64,000 bases of DNA from Linnemannia schmuckeri (taxonomy: Eukaryota > Mortierellomycota > Mortierellomycetes > Mortierellales > Mortierellaceae): NCBI GenBank assembly GCA_029449235.1, contig JANATG010000004.1, positions 2,232,001 through 2,296,000 of the forward strand, read 5' to 3'. Within the stretch, counting starts at the first letter, position 1. Every line of letters starts with the position of its first letter. This document shows, piece after piece, positions 43,665 to 56,555 of the stretch. The position numbers and the translations under genes are program-made. The notes under the pieces are model-generated. The model saw nothing but the letters and a program-made list of their open reading frames with translations. It ran no database searches and had not been told where the DNA came from.

Positions 43665-45250
43665 TTAGTACTGCTGGTGCATGGGCTGCTGCTGTTGAGA
43701 GTATGGCTGAGGTGGCATCTGATGCTGTTGCTGTTGCTGTTGCTGCTGCTGTTGCTGTTGTTGCATGATCTGCTGCTGCTGCATCTGGACAACCTGGTAG
43801 GGCAGGGGAGGGTGCTGAGGAGCCATGGGCTGTTGTGGTTGCTGCTGCTGGTAGACCATCTGCTGAGGGGGAGCAGTGTTGGACGAGAGCGGTACTGCCT
43901 GCTGCTGCTGTGATGGCTGGCCCATCATCTGTCCATTCGGAACGCCACCGCCACCGCCCATCTGGACCTGTGCTGCCGCAGCTGCGGCTTGCTGTTGCTG
44001 CTGTTGTTGTTGCAAGTTAGCGTATCCACGGATGTCATTAAAGTACACATGGTTCAGGGCGTCCTTGGCAGTAATCCTCCGCTGGGGCTGATAGATCAGC
44101 ATCTGCATCAAAAGGTCCATTCCAAAAGTGTCAATCATGGGCACCACCGTTGAGAGAGGTTTTGGAGGGTAGTATGGGAAATCCTTGCGGTATTCTGACA
44201 GTTTGGTAACGCCGGGCCAGGTCTCTTCGGTGGGAGTACCCATGACCTTGAAGATCTTGAGAAGCTCATCCTGGTTGTTGGATCCTGCAAAGAGTGGCTT
44301 GCCCAGATACATTTCTGCCATGATACAGCCTGCAGACCAAATATCGATTGATGTCGAGTATGTCTTGGATCCAAGGAGAACATCAGGTGCTCTAATAATA
44401 AAAAGGAGAAAAAAGAAAAGATGAGAGATTGTAAACGTGTTGGGGATGAGCGAGATAATGGATTTGGGACAAAGGAGATATGATTCAAAAAAAAAGGGTG
44501 GATTCGAAAGAGCGCTTGCTTTGCTGCTTTTTGTTGCTGTTAATGTTGATGTTGTTGTGCCCGTCGAAAAGAGCGAACGGAATAGAATATGCACATTGGC
44601 GCAAATGATAATAACAATGGAGTGGTTGGACGAAAAAACACCTGTTTTTGTTGGTTGCCCTTGAGCATTGTCATCCAATGGTTATAACCTTCTCCCTCAA
44701 GATCTCTTGTGTGGTTTGCATAGCTTTGCGTTTTTTTAACTTACCGATACCAAAGGGTGACAACCTCGTTCGAAAAGGTGTTGACGGGAATGCCAAAGGC
44801 TCTTGCCAATCCGAAATCGCCCAGCTTGAGCTCGCCCTTGCGGTTGATCAGCAGGTTCTGAGGCTTGAGGTCCCTGTGGAGGACCCGGTTGTCGTGGCAA
44901 AAAGCGACGCCTTTGAGGAGTTGATACATGAAGGCTTTAATGACGATGGGTCCCAATGCTCCCCGGTTGCCGTGCTGATCCATATACTTTTTCAAGTCCT
45001 GGTCCATGTACTCAAAGACGAGCGTCAACTTGTTCTCAGTGTGGATTACGTCGTGCAGTCGGACAATGTTTGGGTGGCGAAGCTCCTTCATCAGCGAGAT
45101 CTCACGGATGGCAGTCGATGGTGCACCTTCCTCGGAATCGAGTCGGATCTCCTTCAAGGCGACGGCATCGCCGTTCGACCGGTTCTTGCCCTTGAAAACT
45201 GTTGCGTATGTGCCCTCGCCAATCTTTTCCAGACTCTGGTAGCGCTCCAT
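43665..45250 (-). CDS. PHO85: Cyclin-dependent kinase, PHO85/CDK5 type, with Gln-rich tail
   Basis: Ser/Thr kinase that with PCL-family cyclins controls phosphate response, cell cycle and metabolism in fungi. Exons 45250-44745 and 44391-43665 (353-nt intron) give 410 aa. Visible features: GEGTYATV loop (residues 11-18), Lys33 in VALKEIRL, the PSTAIRE cyclin-binding helix (44-50), HRDLKPQN near 125, DFG near 144, and the activation segment PVNTFSNEVVTLWYRAPD whose form is typical of Pho85. DIWSAGCIMAEMYLGKPLFAG follows the intron. The kinase domain ends near residue 290. The remaining about 120 residues are Gln-rich with short Ala and Gly runs, much longer than in yeast Pho85 (305 aa). The first exon ends in the middle of the TLWYR-AP motif and the join is exact. 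Confidence 0.95.
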
Positions 45251-46169
45251 TGTGTATGATTTATATGTGTGTTTGTGCTGAGTGGTTATTGGGGGGTTGA
45301 TGGGTTATTGCTGATGTTGATGCCGTAGATGTGCTTTTGTACGTTTGTTGGTGAATGCGCAGCCCAGAGGAGTTAATAGAGTCGAGTCACGGCAATAAGC
45401 TAGTACAAAGTCGGAGGCACGGCGAAAGAAAAAGAGCGGTGTTGGCAGATAGGCAGGCAGACAGACGGATGAGCAAGCTAGGCGGGAGAAGAAGTATGGG
45501 AAAGAAGGAAGAGGAGAAAAAAAGGTAGAAGGGAAAGGGAAAAGGAAGAAGGGAAGAAAGTGGAAAGGTCAAAAAGGTAAAAAAAAAAAAAAAAAAAAAA
45601 AAGGTTCAAAGGTGAAAAAGACAAAGGGTGCGATGGGGTGGAAACAGATGTCCGCCCTTCCAAGGAGGTGAAAAATGGAATCAAAAAGGAACGAAGAAGG
45701 AACATCCCATCCGGATCAGCAAGGATCAGAAGAACAGCTTATCCCGCCCCATAGCGATGACAACAACTGGGCATTCACATACTCGCACACTCATCTAGTT
45801 GCTACTCCAAAAGAAACTCCAGACAGCCAGACACACAACTGCTGCTAAAGGAGCTGAACATAGAGTAAGAGAGACTTCGCCACACCATGATGTGTGTTGT
45901 GCTGGCAAATGCTGTGTGAAAACCAATTTTTCATACACTTGCTTGCTTGTCTCAACTTTCTCTTTCTTTTCCATCAGTCAGAAAGAAAAACAAAGCATTG
46001 TGCACAGAAAGGCTAGACTTCTTTTCATCCCAGACAGACAGACTGGTCATGTTCATAGCTGTCAACAGGGCGGGTAAATGCGAATAAGAATGCATGCATG
46101 AAAAGAACAAGGGCGGAGATCATATTTTCATTATTGTTATTTTGTACATGTACAGCAGAGATGGCCCAA
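45251..46169. promoter_or_regulatory. Upstream region of the CDK gene and 3' flank of the Tag1-like gene
   Basis: No gene seen. The minus-strand leader of the CDK gene is C/T-rich here (purine-rich on +, 45410-45700) and includes a 24-bp A run at 45579-45602. Confidence 0.5.
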
Positions 46170-49100
46170 CTAGAAGCCCTTTCTCACATTAGACTGGATA
46201 CCGTCCTTTGCAAAGTCAACCCACATCAACATGGATCCAACCTTAGCCTTGATATGACACGACACATCCACCTCCAACGATCCTCCCAACGCCTTCTTCA
46301 AGGCCTCATATCCGACCGACGACAGATCAAACATTACCGGCAGTCTCGGGGTCTTGACGTACCCGGATGTCTCATTCTGATGATCGTTGGCTGGGATCAT
46401 GATCGGTTTGGGACTCGCTATATCGTGTTCAAAGTCAACGTTAACGTGACCCAGGGGCTCATCTTTATAGGATGCAGTGCCATTAATGTACAGCACCGTA
46501 ATCACTGTATCTAATGGGTTTTTGAGCTCCATGACAATCGTTGACGACAGCAGGTACATAGTGGTCGAGATCAAAAAGTCATCCTCGATCGCGGGCAGTC
46601 CGGATGAAATCGAGAACGCAGACAGCATCGGCTGAAGGAGTGGGATATGTGTCGACCCGGGGTACCCAAGCACATCGATCGAAGTCGAGTTATCGCCTAG
46701 GGCAAATAAACAAGAGCAAAAAAAAAAAAAAAAAATGCGATAGAGAAAGAACGCGTAAGACACTCGTGCATCAAATATACTTGTTTTCGTTAGAGCAAGA
46801 AGTTCTCGCTTACTTACCCGAAATGTACTTGGAGATGAACTCGCGAGAGGCATTCTTTGCGAGTTCAGGATCGCAGGTCTTGTTGTGTTTGCGAAGACAG
46901 TGGATTGAGGGGTCCATCATGCCTATACATTCAATGGTGTTGTTGCCAGCATGCAGGCGAAGCTGTGGGACAGAGGCCATTCCAATCAGATAATTTCCAT
47001 AGGACCACAAGAAGGATAGATCACCCAGTTCGGCCGAGATGTTGGATGGGTTCCAAAGAACCAGAGTTGCCATGACAGTGAGTGAATGTTCAGTGCTGTC
47101 AACTACATCCAGTGACTCCAGTATAGGAGGGAGACTGACAAGACCCCCAAGACCTTTTGTTGTTGGTTTGTTTGTTGATTATCCAATGTCCAAGGGAGTC
47201 AAAATTCAACATGTGTAATGCACAAGGGCCAAAAAACAACAACGAAAATGGTAGTTAGTAAATGCTATTGAGAATAGAACAAAGAGTATGCGACATGTTT
47301 CCATTTTTTTCTTTTCGCCCTAGCCTACTTCAGGCACACCCACAAATAATTGTCATACGACGTGACTAACACAAGGAAAACCATACTTACCTCGCTGGCG
47401 TGTGATCACATCAAAAGAAATTGGTCCGAGTTCAAACGTGCCAAGGCCACACTCGACAATAGCATGCGCCTCGCCTGCTATCCCGAGCTCAATCCACTCC
47501 TTCGTAAACGACGTATTCAAGAACTGGTAAAACTCCTCCAAATGGTCTGCCATGATCCTCAGCGGTATATCTCTCATATCGACATGCACCTCCAACGCAT
47601 TCCCGTCCTGCTGACTCTTTGTCGGTAAAAAGTCAGGTATCCCAAGCAATGCCATGTCCTGTCCCTCAGGTGTCTGTAGCCATGCCGTCGGTTTCATCTG
47701 AAGAATCTTGATAGGAAAGGTGACATTTGGTGGCAACTGCAGCTCACTCGACATGCGCCCACTCAATATAGCCGACTCTTGGTTGTCAGAGAACCCAAAC
47801 TCGAGTTGGTTCATATCCAGTGCTCGAATAAAGTCCTGTTCTGGCGAGCCAGGAAAGGCTATGTCGAGGACGATACTCTTGAATGCCTCTACCAGCCAGG
47901 GTGGGAGATTGGGGTCCTTGGACAGTGCCCGTACTTGGATAGTTGAATCCTGACCCTGAATAAAGCGCGACAGGAGACGGCCTAACAGCAGTTGCTTCTC
48001 TGACCCTGAACCAAACGAGCTCATCCTTTCCATCTCGCTCAGGATCCAATCGTCGAGATGAAAGAGTCGACCCGAGAGAGCGATCTGACTCGACTTCCCT
48101 GCCTCGAGGTTGAGCTCTGGACAGGACATTTCTGCGACCTTGAATTGGTCGACCTCTGGGTGAGATACGGAGGGCAGATAGATGCCAAACGTGACGGCGT
48201 CCATCTTGATCGAGACGGTACGCGAGGGGTTGTTGAGCTGTGCAAGGCCAGACATGACGATGCCGCCTTGAGGATGGTTAGCAGGGAGGGACATCGACAA
48301 CAAAGTCGCATTTTGCACGCCTTTCATACCATCCATCGGCACTACCCTATTGATCCTTAGTCTCATGTACCAGAAAGATCCCAGTCTCGTCAAGATTGGT
48401 CCTCGGATCGCCAAATCAACTGTCGACTGGTGAAGCGTGGCATGGAAGAACTGGGCCATTCGATTCGCATCGGTTACGGTGACATGAGTTGACAGGTCGA
48501 GTTGCAAGGTCTCGCCCATTTGCATGTGCTGCCTTTCAACCTCGAATTCTGCCATATGAGCATCGTCCTGATCGGTCGGTAGGCTCAGACGGAGTATGGT
48601 TGGTTCGATGGTCATGGTTGGATGGAAGACGGACTGGAGAGTGCGCGTGAGACCAAAGACGCCATCATGGGCGGGGTCGAGATAAATAGTACTTTGGATC
48701 GATATCTGGAATCCGGTCTGGTCCATGTCGTAGATGCTGGCCTTTTGGATGTCTAGGACCATGGCCTGATCGAGTACGCGCTGGGCAACCCATGGAGAGA
48801 GAGCAGCGACAAGTAGACATCCGATCAGGACTGCAGCCACGACCTTGACCGATCGCGAGTAGATCCGGTTCCAACGATTGAGGCGCCCCCTTGTGAGCGG
48901 AGGTGGTCGCATCCGATCTCGATCCTGTTGTGCCGGCCGATCATGATCGTGCCGTCCATTTTGCACAGACGAGACAAGGCCATCCCCATCTCCCTGTTCC
49001 TCTCCATCCGCAATCCCATCGCCCATATCAACGCCCACATGATTATTCTTGGCGGTGCTGTTCTTATTGTTCTTGTTGTTGTTATTGGTGCTCGTGTCCT

Positions 49101-49356
49101 TGGCACGGCGGCGCCCTTTGTCCTTGTCCTTGTTGTTGTTCGATGTCGCAAGATTGCTCTCATGTCCGCTGTGTGACAGTAGAGGCGTCTGCTCGTCGGC
49201 TATGTCCTGGTCAAGGCGACCACTATGGTTCGTGGGGTCTGTCTTGGCCTTGGTGGGGTCACTGCCAGTGCTGTAGGGCAATTCAGTAGTCGAAACAGTG
49301 TGGTTGTTGTCGTCGTCATTGTTCCTCCAACTGCTGTTCTCATTTATTATGTCCAT
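46170..49356 (-). CDS. DUF3712/Tag1-like type II vacuolar membrane protein
   Basis: Exons 49356-47391, 47153-46818 and 46696-46170 join in phase (introns 237 and 121 nt) into 942 aa. The first ~185 residues are hydrophilic, Asn/Asp-rich and cytosolic, with an acidic dileucine signal EQTPLL (residues 55-60) of the type used for AP-3 sorting to the vacuole. One signal anchor follows (VVAAVLIGCLLVAAL, about 188-202). The rest is a long lumenal part with repeated beta-rich units of LEA/DUF3712 type and N-glycosylation sequons such as NATL, NVTF and NTSF. This matches the layout of yeast Tag1 (YLR173W), linked to ending autophagy. Family membership is by architecture and sequence style; orthology is likely but unproved. 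Confidence 0.8.
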
Positions 49357-51060
49357 CAGTTCTCTTTGTTGCTGGTCGCTCAGAGTTGATGGATGTCGTT
49401 CTTTTTCCTCAAGTGATGTGTATGTGTATGTATATGTTTGTGTGGAATCTAAAGTGAGGTGGGAGCGTTGTTATTGTTTGTGGTGAAAGGCAAAAGGAGA
49501 GCGCTCGTCTCTTTTTTTTTTCTTTGTTATTTTGTTCTTTGTTGGGGTTGGACAGCAAAGAATTTCTCGCTTTGCAACATCCATTGCCGCTACTACGACG
49601 TGCTACTATCACCGCATCCACATCCACATCCAAATCATTCGCGTCCTTTGGTGGTTAATATTATCATCATCCTTTGCGATGCTCAACGAGGTTCGTCTAG
49701 CAACTCTTTTTTTATTCTGTTCTGTCTTTGTACTGATGTATCTTTCCCGATTTCCATTACGATCGCACAAATGACAGCCTGCTAACCATTGGTCAGCATT
49801 ATTATTGCTGGTCATCGAAAAGGAAGGGGGAAGAGTAAGAGTACAAAGCAAGGCAAAATGCGGGTGAAAAGCAAAACACAATAAAAAGTTCATGACCTCG
49901 CCCTTCTCCTTTCTTTCTTTCCAGTAGGGTAACACTGGCAGGCTGGTAGGGGGAGAGGGAGGAGGAGAGAAATGGTCTTTCTTCCCGGCGAGAGATGGTA
50001 GGAGAGGAAACAGCGAGATGGATGAGTCGTCTGTTTGTTTTGTTTACGGTGAAATGGTAAAAGAAGCTCGGACCTGCATCAAAGGGGGACATGTGTTTGT
50101 TTACAGCACCTACTCATTTTCAGCGAAAAGTGCACAGATCGACCCATTCACTACAAGGTGACAGAGAGGAGGTCCGAAAAAAGACAGAATCAAGCGGGAA
50201 GGCAGACAAACAGACAGGACGGACCGACAGCCTACCTAGGCACCACTCGCTGAGGGGAGAGTGTGAAGGATAGGAGACAAGACAAGAAGGGCGGAACAAG
50301 AGGACTAGCCTAAACCATCACTATTACTCATTCTCCACCCACCGATAAATCTTGCTCTCTGAGCAGTCGCTCTCCCTCTTGAGCAATGCTGTTTTGAATC
50401 CTTGAGTGAAGAGCGAGGCAGGGAGAGCCATATCTCGCCGCGAAGATGGCTCAGTTCTTTATTGTTTTTTGAGGTGTAGATGAGATGCGGGCTTGAAAAT
50501 AACGATGTCATCAATAAAGAACAATCGAGTCCCTTGCCATGTTTGCTTACCCTACCTTTCTGTTGTCCAGATGGACTCTTTCGACATTTTTTGTGTTGTT
50601 CATTACTTGCATCGCCACCAAAAGTCGATAAGAATAGTAGTAGACAACGAATAACGCGCGATTCTAAGAGGACTGTAGTTTTGTAAATGACGAGAGTAAG
50701 TACTCTCTGCCTCTCTTGTGTTCGTAAAAAAAGCGCTCTCTATTCTCAAACCCATCATCACGCACTCTTTTTTATTCAAATAACTCTCACATTTGCACGC
50801 TCACCTCTGTCTTTCTCGCTCATATCAGTCATGATACAAAAAAGAGAGCGACCAGCGAGCGTACGAAATAAAATAGTAAGCGAAAGACAAGGGTGAGCGC
50901 GCAGTTGTTGCGAAGAGGGTGACTTTCTCCCTCTCGCATTTTGTGTCAGCGCAACAAACGAAATAGATTATGATAGATGTAGTGTTTCAACAGCCTCGGA
51001 TCATTTTCAACATAGGAGGAAGTGCGAATGAAAAAAGGTCATGTCCGAGTCGAAAGGGCT

Positions 51061-51090
51061 ATTATTATTATTATTATTATTATTATTATC
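51061..51090. repeat. (TTA)n microsatellite, about 10 units
   Basis: Perfect ATT/TTA triplet repeat over 30 bp. Confidence 0.95.
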
Positions 51091-53553
51091 ATTACTGTTG
51101 AACTTGTGGTGAGTGTGTCTGAGTGTGTGTGAGTGCGTGTGTCATTGTCCTACCCACCCGTTCATCGTGTTAAACAAGTCCTTAATCCAACAGGCGGTGT
51201 TGATACCCCTATAGCTGCGGGTGTGAACCTGACAGGAAGGCGTGTCTAACTGTTCGTTGGCCTGTTTTTTCGCTACAGCGAAGAGGGTAGAAGTACTGAC
51301 AAGGTGCGCGCCTATTGGCACAGACAGCAGTTGTAAGCGTACGCCTTGTCTGTTTGCCACCGCAGACATCAGAAAAGAGAAAGACATCACACAACCCGTT
51401 TTTGTGTTTATTTTATTTGGCTCTCAAAAGAAAATGCACACTAGCTCAGGTGGGTGCTGCTGGTGCGAGTGGGTGTCGAGTCTTTTCCCTTTGAGTTTCT
51501 GCGCCTTGGACTCTCTCTCTCTCTCTCTCTCTGTCTCTTTCTATTGTAGTTCACCCCTGGGCGTATCGGTCTCCGCACTGAAAATTCTCTTAGACCTCAG
51601 ACTTTCCCCCTCTCGACTTTTTTCTACTTTTTCTGCTCTTCTAAATCTCCTTCTTGTTTCTACTCATTACGCTTTCTGCTGCCAACAAACCCACACTCCA
51701 TCCCCACCATTAACACTCTCTCGACACACTTACACTCACCACCAAGCAGACTAGCTCACTCTCCCTCTCCTTTTTTTCTTTTACTATCTTAACTATTACT
51801 TAATCCTTAATTTACAATGTCTATTCATTTTTGCATCACAAAGTGAATCTAAGCCAACCAAAAAAAAAACACAACTTGCATCTCTCCTTTACTCCACCCG
51901 AACATCTCACACCTCTTTTTTCCTTTTCTTTTCTGTAATCTTTAATCTCTTCTTTCTCTGTACTCTACTTTCTTTCTCTGTATTCTTGTAATCCTTTTTA
52001 TCTTGATCATCATCATCGAACACTCTCGTCAGTCTTTCCGACCACTCAAGGTAAAAATGACTTTCGCCATTCTACTATTCTCTATTTTTACAAGTCAACA
52101 TTCACAACATCCAACGTCCGAAGTCACTTCCCTTCCTCCAGTGAAATCGGCCTTCATTCAAAGAAGCAGGATCTTGGCAACACAGCCCAAGTGTGTGTGT
52201 GTATGTCTGTTGTATGTGTACACGCCGGCGATTATCACCCCTTCAGAGAACCCGATGTAAACAGCATGGAGTGACAGAGGCTGCTTAGGCACCGTACCTG
52301 TCTAGGCTGAATTTTGTCACGACATGAGACTGATAAAAGTGCACCAGTCCAAAAAAAAGCGATTCGGTCTCGGAATCTACTTCAGCTAAAACCAACAAAC
52401 CAACAATAGCACACTCCTACTCCAAAGGCGGAAAAGGAGCATTCATTTGAAATGAAGAGGGGCGATTGTCAACTACACGATGCGGCTGGTCGTGTTCACT
52501 CCCTTGGTTGCAATCAGCCTCTTAGCCGGTCCTATCGTGTCAACAACTACAGCAACGAACAACAACAACACCCCTTTTCATTTCCATGCGTTCATCTCCA
52601 TCGCAAAAAAACAAGTTCACGCTTGCACTGATGACCAGTGTTGTTAATCTTGTTATTCCTTCCTTTCTTTCTTCCCCTTTTCTTGTTTTCCAACCACCCA
52701 CCTATGGTTTTCTCCTGTTATGCGTACCCTGCTTCCCTTTGTTTGTTTTCTCTGTATGCGATATGATGCACGATGTGTGTGTGATATGCAGTGAGACTAG
52801 TAATGCTGTTAGTACGACGTGGTAGTACACCCTACGTAGGGAGTGCTGGTCATTTTTTTTCATCCAAGCAGTAAGGTTTTGTTTCTCTCCCTCCCCTTCG
52901 CTTTCTCACTCGCTCTCGCTTTTTCTTTCTCCTCTCGCCTTCTCGCCTTCCCATCTGTCGAATGACTCTTTTTTATGTTTTCGCAGAAAAGGTTATTTTT
53001 TTTCCTCTGTCCTTTCCTTCCTTTCTCGCCCTTTTGATGGTCCCGTGACGCGATCTCGTTCTTTTTTCCTTTTCTTTTGGCGCTCCGTCTGTACCAATTA
53101 TGAGTTCGAGTTGAGTTGAGTGAGATGGGATTAAAATACGATGATGGAGTCAGTCAGTAAGGGGTTTGTACAGCAACAGCGAAGGGAGTTTGTCAATCAA
53201 GAAATAGCCAACATCAAAAAAGAAGAAAAAGGGAGAAAAATGACTGGTTCCAGAGTGGTCTCTAGGATGTTCTTCCTTGGACGTTGGATGTCTGGGGTCC
53301 AGAAGGAGGTGGCATCATCGTCGTCACCAATGTATATGTGTGTAGGCAACAATTCACCCATGATATGAGGTGACAAGAAAAATGAAGAAGAGTGGATCGA
53401 GATCTCTTTTATATCCCACCAGAACATCGTCCGTTGTTATCCTTGACCTTGATAACAGGTGTTTCTTCTACTTGAAGACCGGCACAAACTACCTTGCCGT
53501 CTCTTTCCTGTCCTCTTTTATGCTCGCAACCCTGTCCTCTACTCCCTTTCTCT

Positions 53554-53668
53554 CCCTTTCACTCTTTCACTCTTTCACTCTTTCACTCTTTCACTCTTTT
53601 ACTATTTCACTCTTTCACTCTTTCACTCTTTTACTATTTACTCTTCCACTCTTTCACTCTTTTGCTCT
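53554..53668 (+). repeat. (CACTCTTT)n tandem repeat
   Basis: About a dozen copies of the octamer TTTCACTC, some with CTTTTACTAT variants, in the pyrimidine-rich leader region of the cyclin gene. Confidence 0.9.
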
Positions 53669-54224
53669 TTTCGATTATTACCCTTCCTTCGCTTTCTATT
53701 CGCTCTCTACCGGACTCTTTTTGTGTAAATGACAATGACAGAACGGACATTTTGTGTGAATTTTTTCCCTTTTGTCGCCGTTCAGTCCCCCTCCCCCTAC
53801 CACCCGGCGGGGTATGAGTACCCACCATTATCGATCTTCGATCGATCGCACAGCTGTGTTATTCAACAACCAACAACGACGACCTAACAAAATCATTAAT
53901 CGACTAACATCAACCAACCATTTCTGCCGTTTTAAATCCATATCTAGACTCTTTTCCCTTTTTGCTTGCTTGGACCGTTTCTATTCTTTCTTGTTCTCTC
54001 TTTGTACTCTATCGACCCCCTCTTTTCTTTTCTTTCCTTCTTTTCCCTCTTTTCTATCGTTCTCTTTGAGCAACATCGTCGCACAAGCAGGAACCTTTTT
54101 CTTCTCTTTCTCTTACTTCCTCCTCCCTTTGTTCCCCTCGCCTTCCTTCCTCTTATTCAACATCCACAGCCTTCAATTATTGTCCAAGCCAATAGCCCAG
54201 ATACATATATAGCTATTTTCTAGA

Positions 54225-56460
54225 ATGCTGTGCCTTCCTGTGAACCATACCCAACAAGGCTGCGGCGCAGACACCGCTCTGGTGACCGCATCCGGACTAG
54301 CCCCTGGTTATACTTCCGCCAACAACAAATCCTTGGCATCGTCGTCAACCTTTGCTACTCCTCCAGCGCCTCTCGTCCTCTCCGCCTCTTCCTTCCCTTC
54401 CTCCTCGGCCTCAACCGCAAACCCTCTGTACAGCATCGCCTACCCTCAAGCCCTCCCTCTCCCTCTCTCTTTTCCTCATTCACACCAACAACACTCTCAT
54501 TACAGCTCTCACCCTCACCCTCACCAACACCAACTCTCTCACAATAATCTTAATCACATGTATGCCTCCTTCGACTCTCTTCCCACTCCTTCCTCGTGCA
54601 CTCCTGGGACCATGCCTTCAATCCGCTCTTGGCACCATCAGCAGCAGCAGCAGCAGAAACAGCCTTCGAGCACCGTTGCATCTGTCCCCTTAATCCTTGA
54701 CTCCTTGGCAGCTAACAAGGTCAACATGGTTGAAAATCTCGTCGGTAAGTCGATCTGGACCATTTTCAATCCGCATACCTACCAGCGTATACTTGTCTGA
54801 CCTGTTAGTCATAGTCGTATTGTGAGAGGATGGACCCATGGGCTGATCATCCTTTGCTTTTTTTCCTTCTCTCTGATGGTCATGCTCCTATCTGCTATTG
54901 CTATTCTCCTATTCCTACTCCTACTCCTACTTCTACTCCTACACCTACTCCTACACTTACAACCACAACAATAATGACAACAACAACAATCTAGATACCG
55001 CCGCATTGATTATCGAATCGATCTGGCCTAGCCCTTCGTTGAGTGCTCAGTTCGCGCTCAAGACGCCAGTGATCCCGCTCCATATTTTTGTCAAGGAGAC
55101 ACTCAGGAGATCGCGCACCACATTGTCGACCCTCCAGCTTGCGCTCTATTACATCTACCGCGTGCGCTCCCAGGTCTTGGCGGCTCAGGAGCGGATCCGG
55201 CTCGACCAGATCCAACATTTCCAGCAGCACATGACCGCATTGCAGCATGGTTTGCCTCCTTCTCCCTGCATTTCCCTCGACAGCCTGTCCGAATCAGATG
55301 TCCGCCATACCGACTATTTTAATGCGACCAACAAGCCCACTCTTCCGCTCACACCCCCTGGCTCCAACAACACCACCCCGCCCTCGCTCTCGCCCCTCTC
55401 CCACACCTCGAGCGCCTCGACCTCACCTGTCCTCGCAAAGTCCGAGCCCGTCGGATGTGGCCGCCGCATGTTCCTTGCCGCCCTCATCCTCGCCTCCAAA
55501 TTCCAGCAGGACCGCACGTACTCCAACAAGGCCTGGTCAAAGATCTCTGGCCTGCCTGTCTCCGAGATCAACCTAAACGAGATTGCCTTCTTAGCCCTCA
55601 TCGACTACCGCCTCTTTGTCTCCCAGCCCGTCTTTCAAAAGTGGGTTGTTGTCCTGACCGAGAAGGGCAAATTCAAGGAGAGGGCTACCATTGTACGCAG
55701 CAACAGCCACTATGTCGCCGATCTCTGCGTCCCCTCCGCGACTCACCCCTCGCCTATTCCCCGTCGTAATTCGTCCCATATCTCGCTTCCCTCGCGTATG
55801 TCTTCCTGCATCACGCCTTTGTCCCTGGCCCAGCGTCAAAACTCGCTCCACTCGTCGTCATCATCGTCCTCAACCCCTTTGCCCTCATTCTCTGTCCTGG
55901 CCGGTCATCATCAACACCAGCAACAGCCTGCTGCTGGTATTCCTCAGCCATCGTTCCTCAATAACGGGCCCTTCCAGTTTGGACCTGCCCAGACTGAGGT
56001 TTCCAAGGGCAAGTCAGGCCAGAGTGGTCTCTTTGAACCTGAGGCTCTGCCAAGACAGCAACAGGGTATGGGATCCTATATGACTCACCGATGGGTCGAG
56101 GCTCAGAGACGCGAGTTTCTTCGCAACCGTGTTCAGGCAACTTTGCCTCGCCTCCCATTGGTTTCGAGTCCAATTTCTGAGTTGGATGCTTCGAATGGTG
56201 CTCGCTTCCCGTTAAATGGTACTGGATCGGACCCTATGTGGTGCAAGTCGGCTGGCACTCCTCAGCGCCAAACCCTCCATGCCAAGTTGGCTGAGATGAA
56301 GCCCGACTTTTTGCCCTCGCCTGCTACTTCGTTCTCGCCTATGGGTATGCAGTCGATGGCTGGCTCGAAACGTCGTATAACAGAGTCGGATGATGCTGAT
56401 GCCGAACGCGAGCTCAAGTGTCAGCGCCGTCTCAGTGTCGCCTTCCTTGTCGATCTCTAG
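54225..56460 (+). CDS. PCL/Pho80-type cyclin
   Basis: Likely regulatory partner of a PHO85-type CDK. Exons 54225-54744 and 54995-56460 (250-nt intron) encode 661 aa. Residues 1-173 are Ser/Pro/His/Gln-rich. The cyclin box begins after the exon join with ALIIESIWPS and continues through VIPLHIFVKETLRRSRTT, LQLALYYIYRVRS, then MFLAALILASKFQQD and EIAFLALIDYRLFVSQPVFQ. The pattern fits the Pcl1/Pcl5/Clg1 group. About 65 Ser/Thr/Pro-rich residues with several TPP and SP sites split the box between the second and third helices. A C-terminal tail of about 250 residues is Ser-rich and ends in KRRITESDDADAERELKCQRR-type basic/acidic sequence. The start at 54225 is the first Met in the open exon. Confidence 0.88.
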
Positions 56461-56508
56461 ATCTCCTCTTCCTTTCCTTCCTCCTTTTCCCCTTTCCCTT
56501 CGTCTTGT

Positions 56509-56512
<4 letters not shown>

Positions 56513-56552
<40 letters not shown>
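56513..56552. repeat. Poly(T) run, 40 bp
   Basis: Uninterrupted T tract about 50 bp after the cyclin stop codon, followed by two further T runs. Confidence 0.95.

Positions 56553-56555
<3 letters not shown>

Larger units (their letters stand above)
49357..54224. other. 4.9-kb gene-poor divergent spacer between the Tag1-like and cyclin genes
   Basis: No supported coding region on either strand. It contains a (TTA)n microsatellite (51061-51090), several C/T-rich blocks (51480-51970, 52870-53100, 53480-54200), a (CACTCTTT)n tandem array (53554-53668) and otherwise mixed sequence. Frames are short and low in complexity. It is long for a promoter in this window and could hide a non-coding RNA, an exon-poor gene or a large regulatory region. 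Confidence 0.5.

Noticed and set aside
53370..53817. Overlapping + strand frames with SLFHSFT repeats
   Set aside because: Translations of the (CACTCTTT)n array in three frames, a sign of a tandem repeat rather than a protein.
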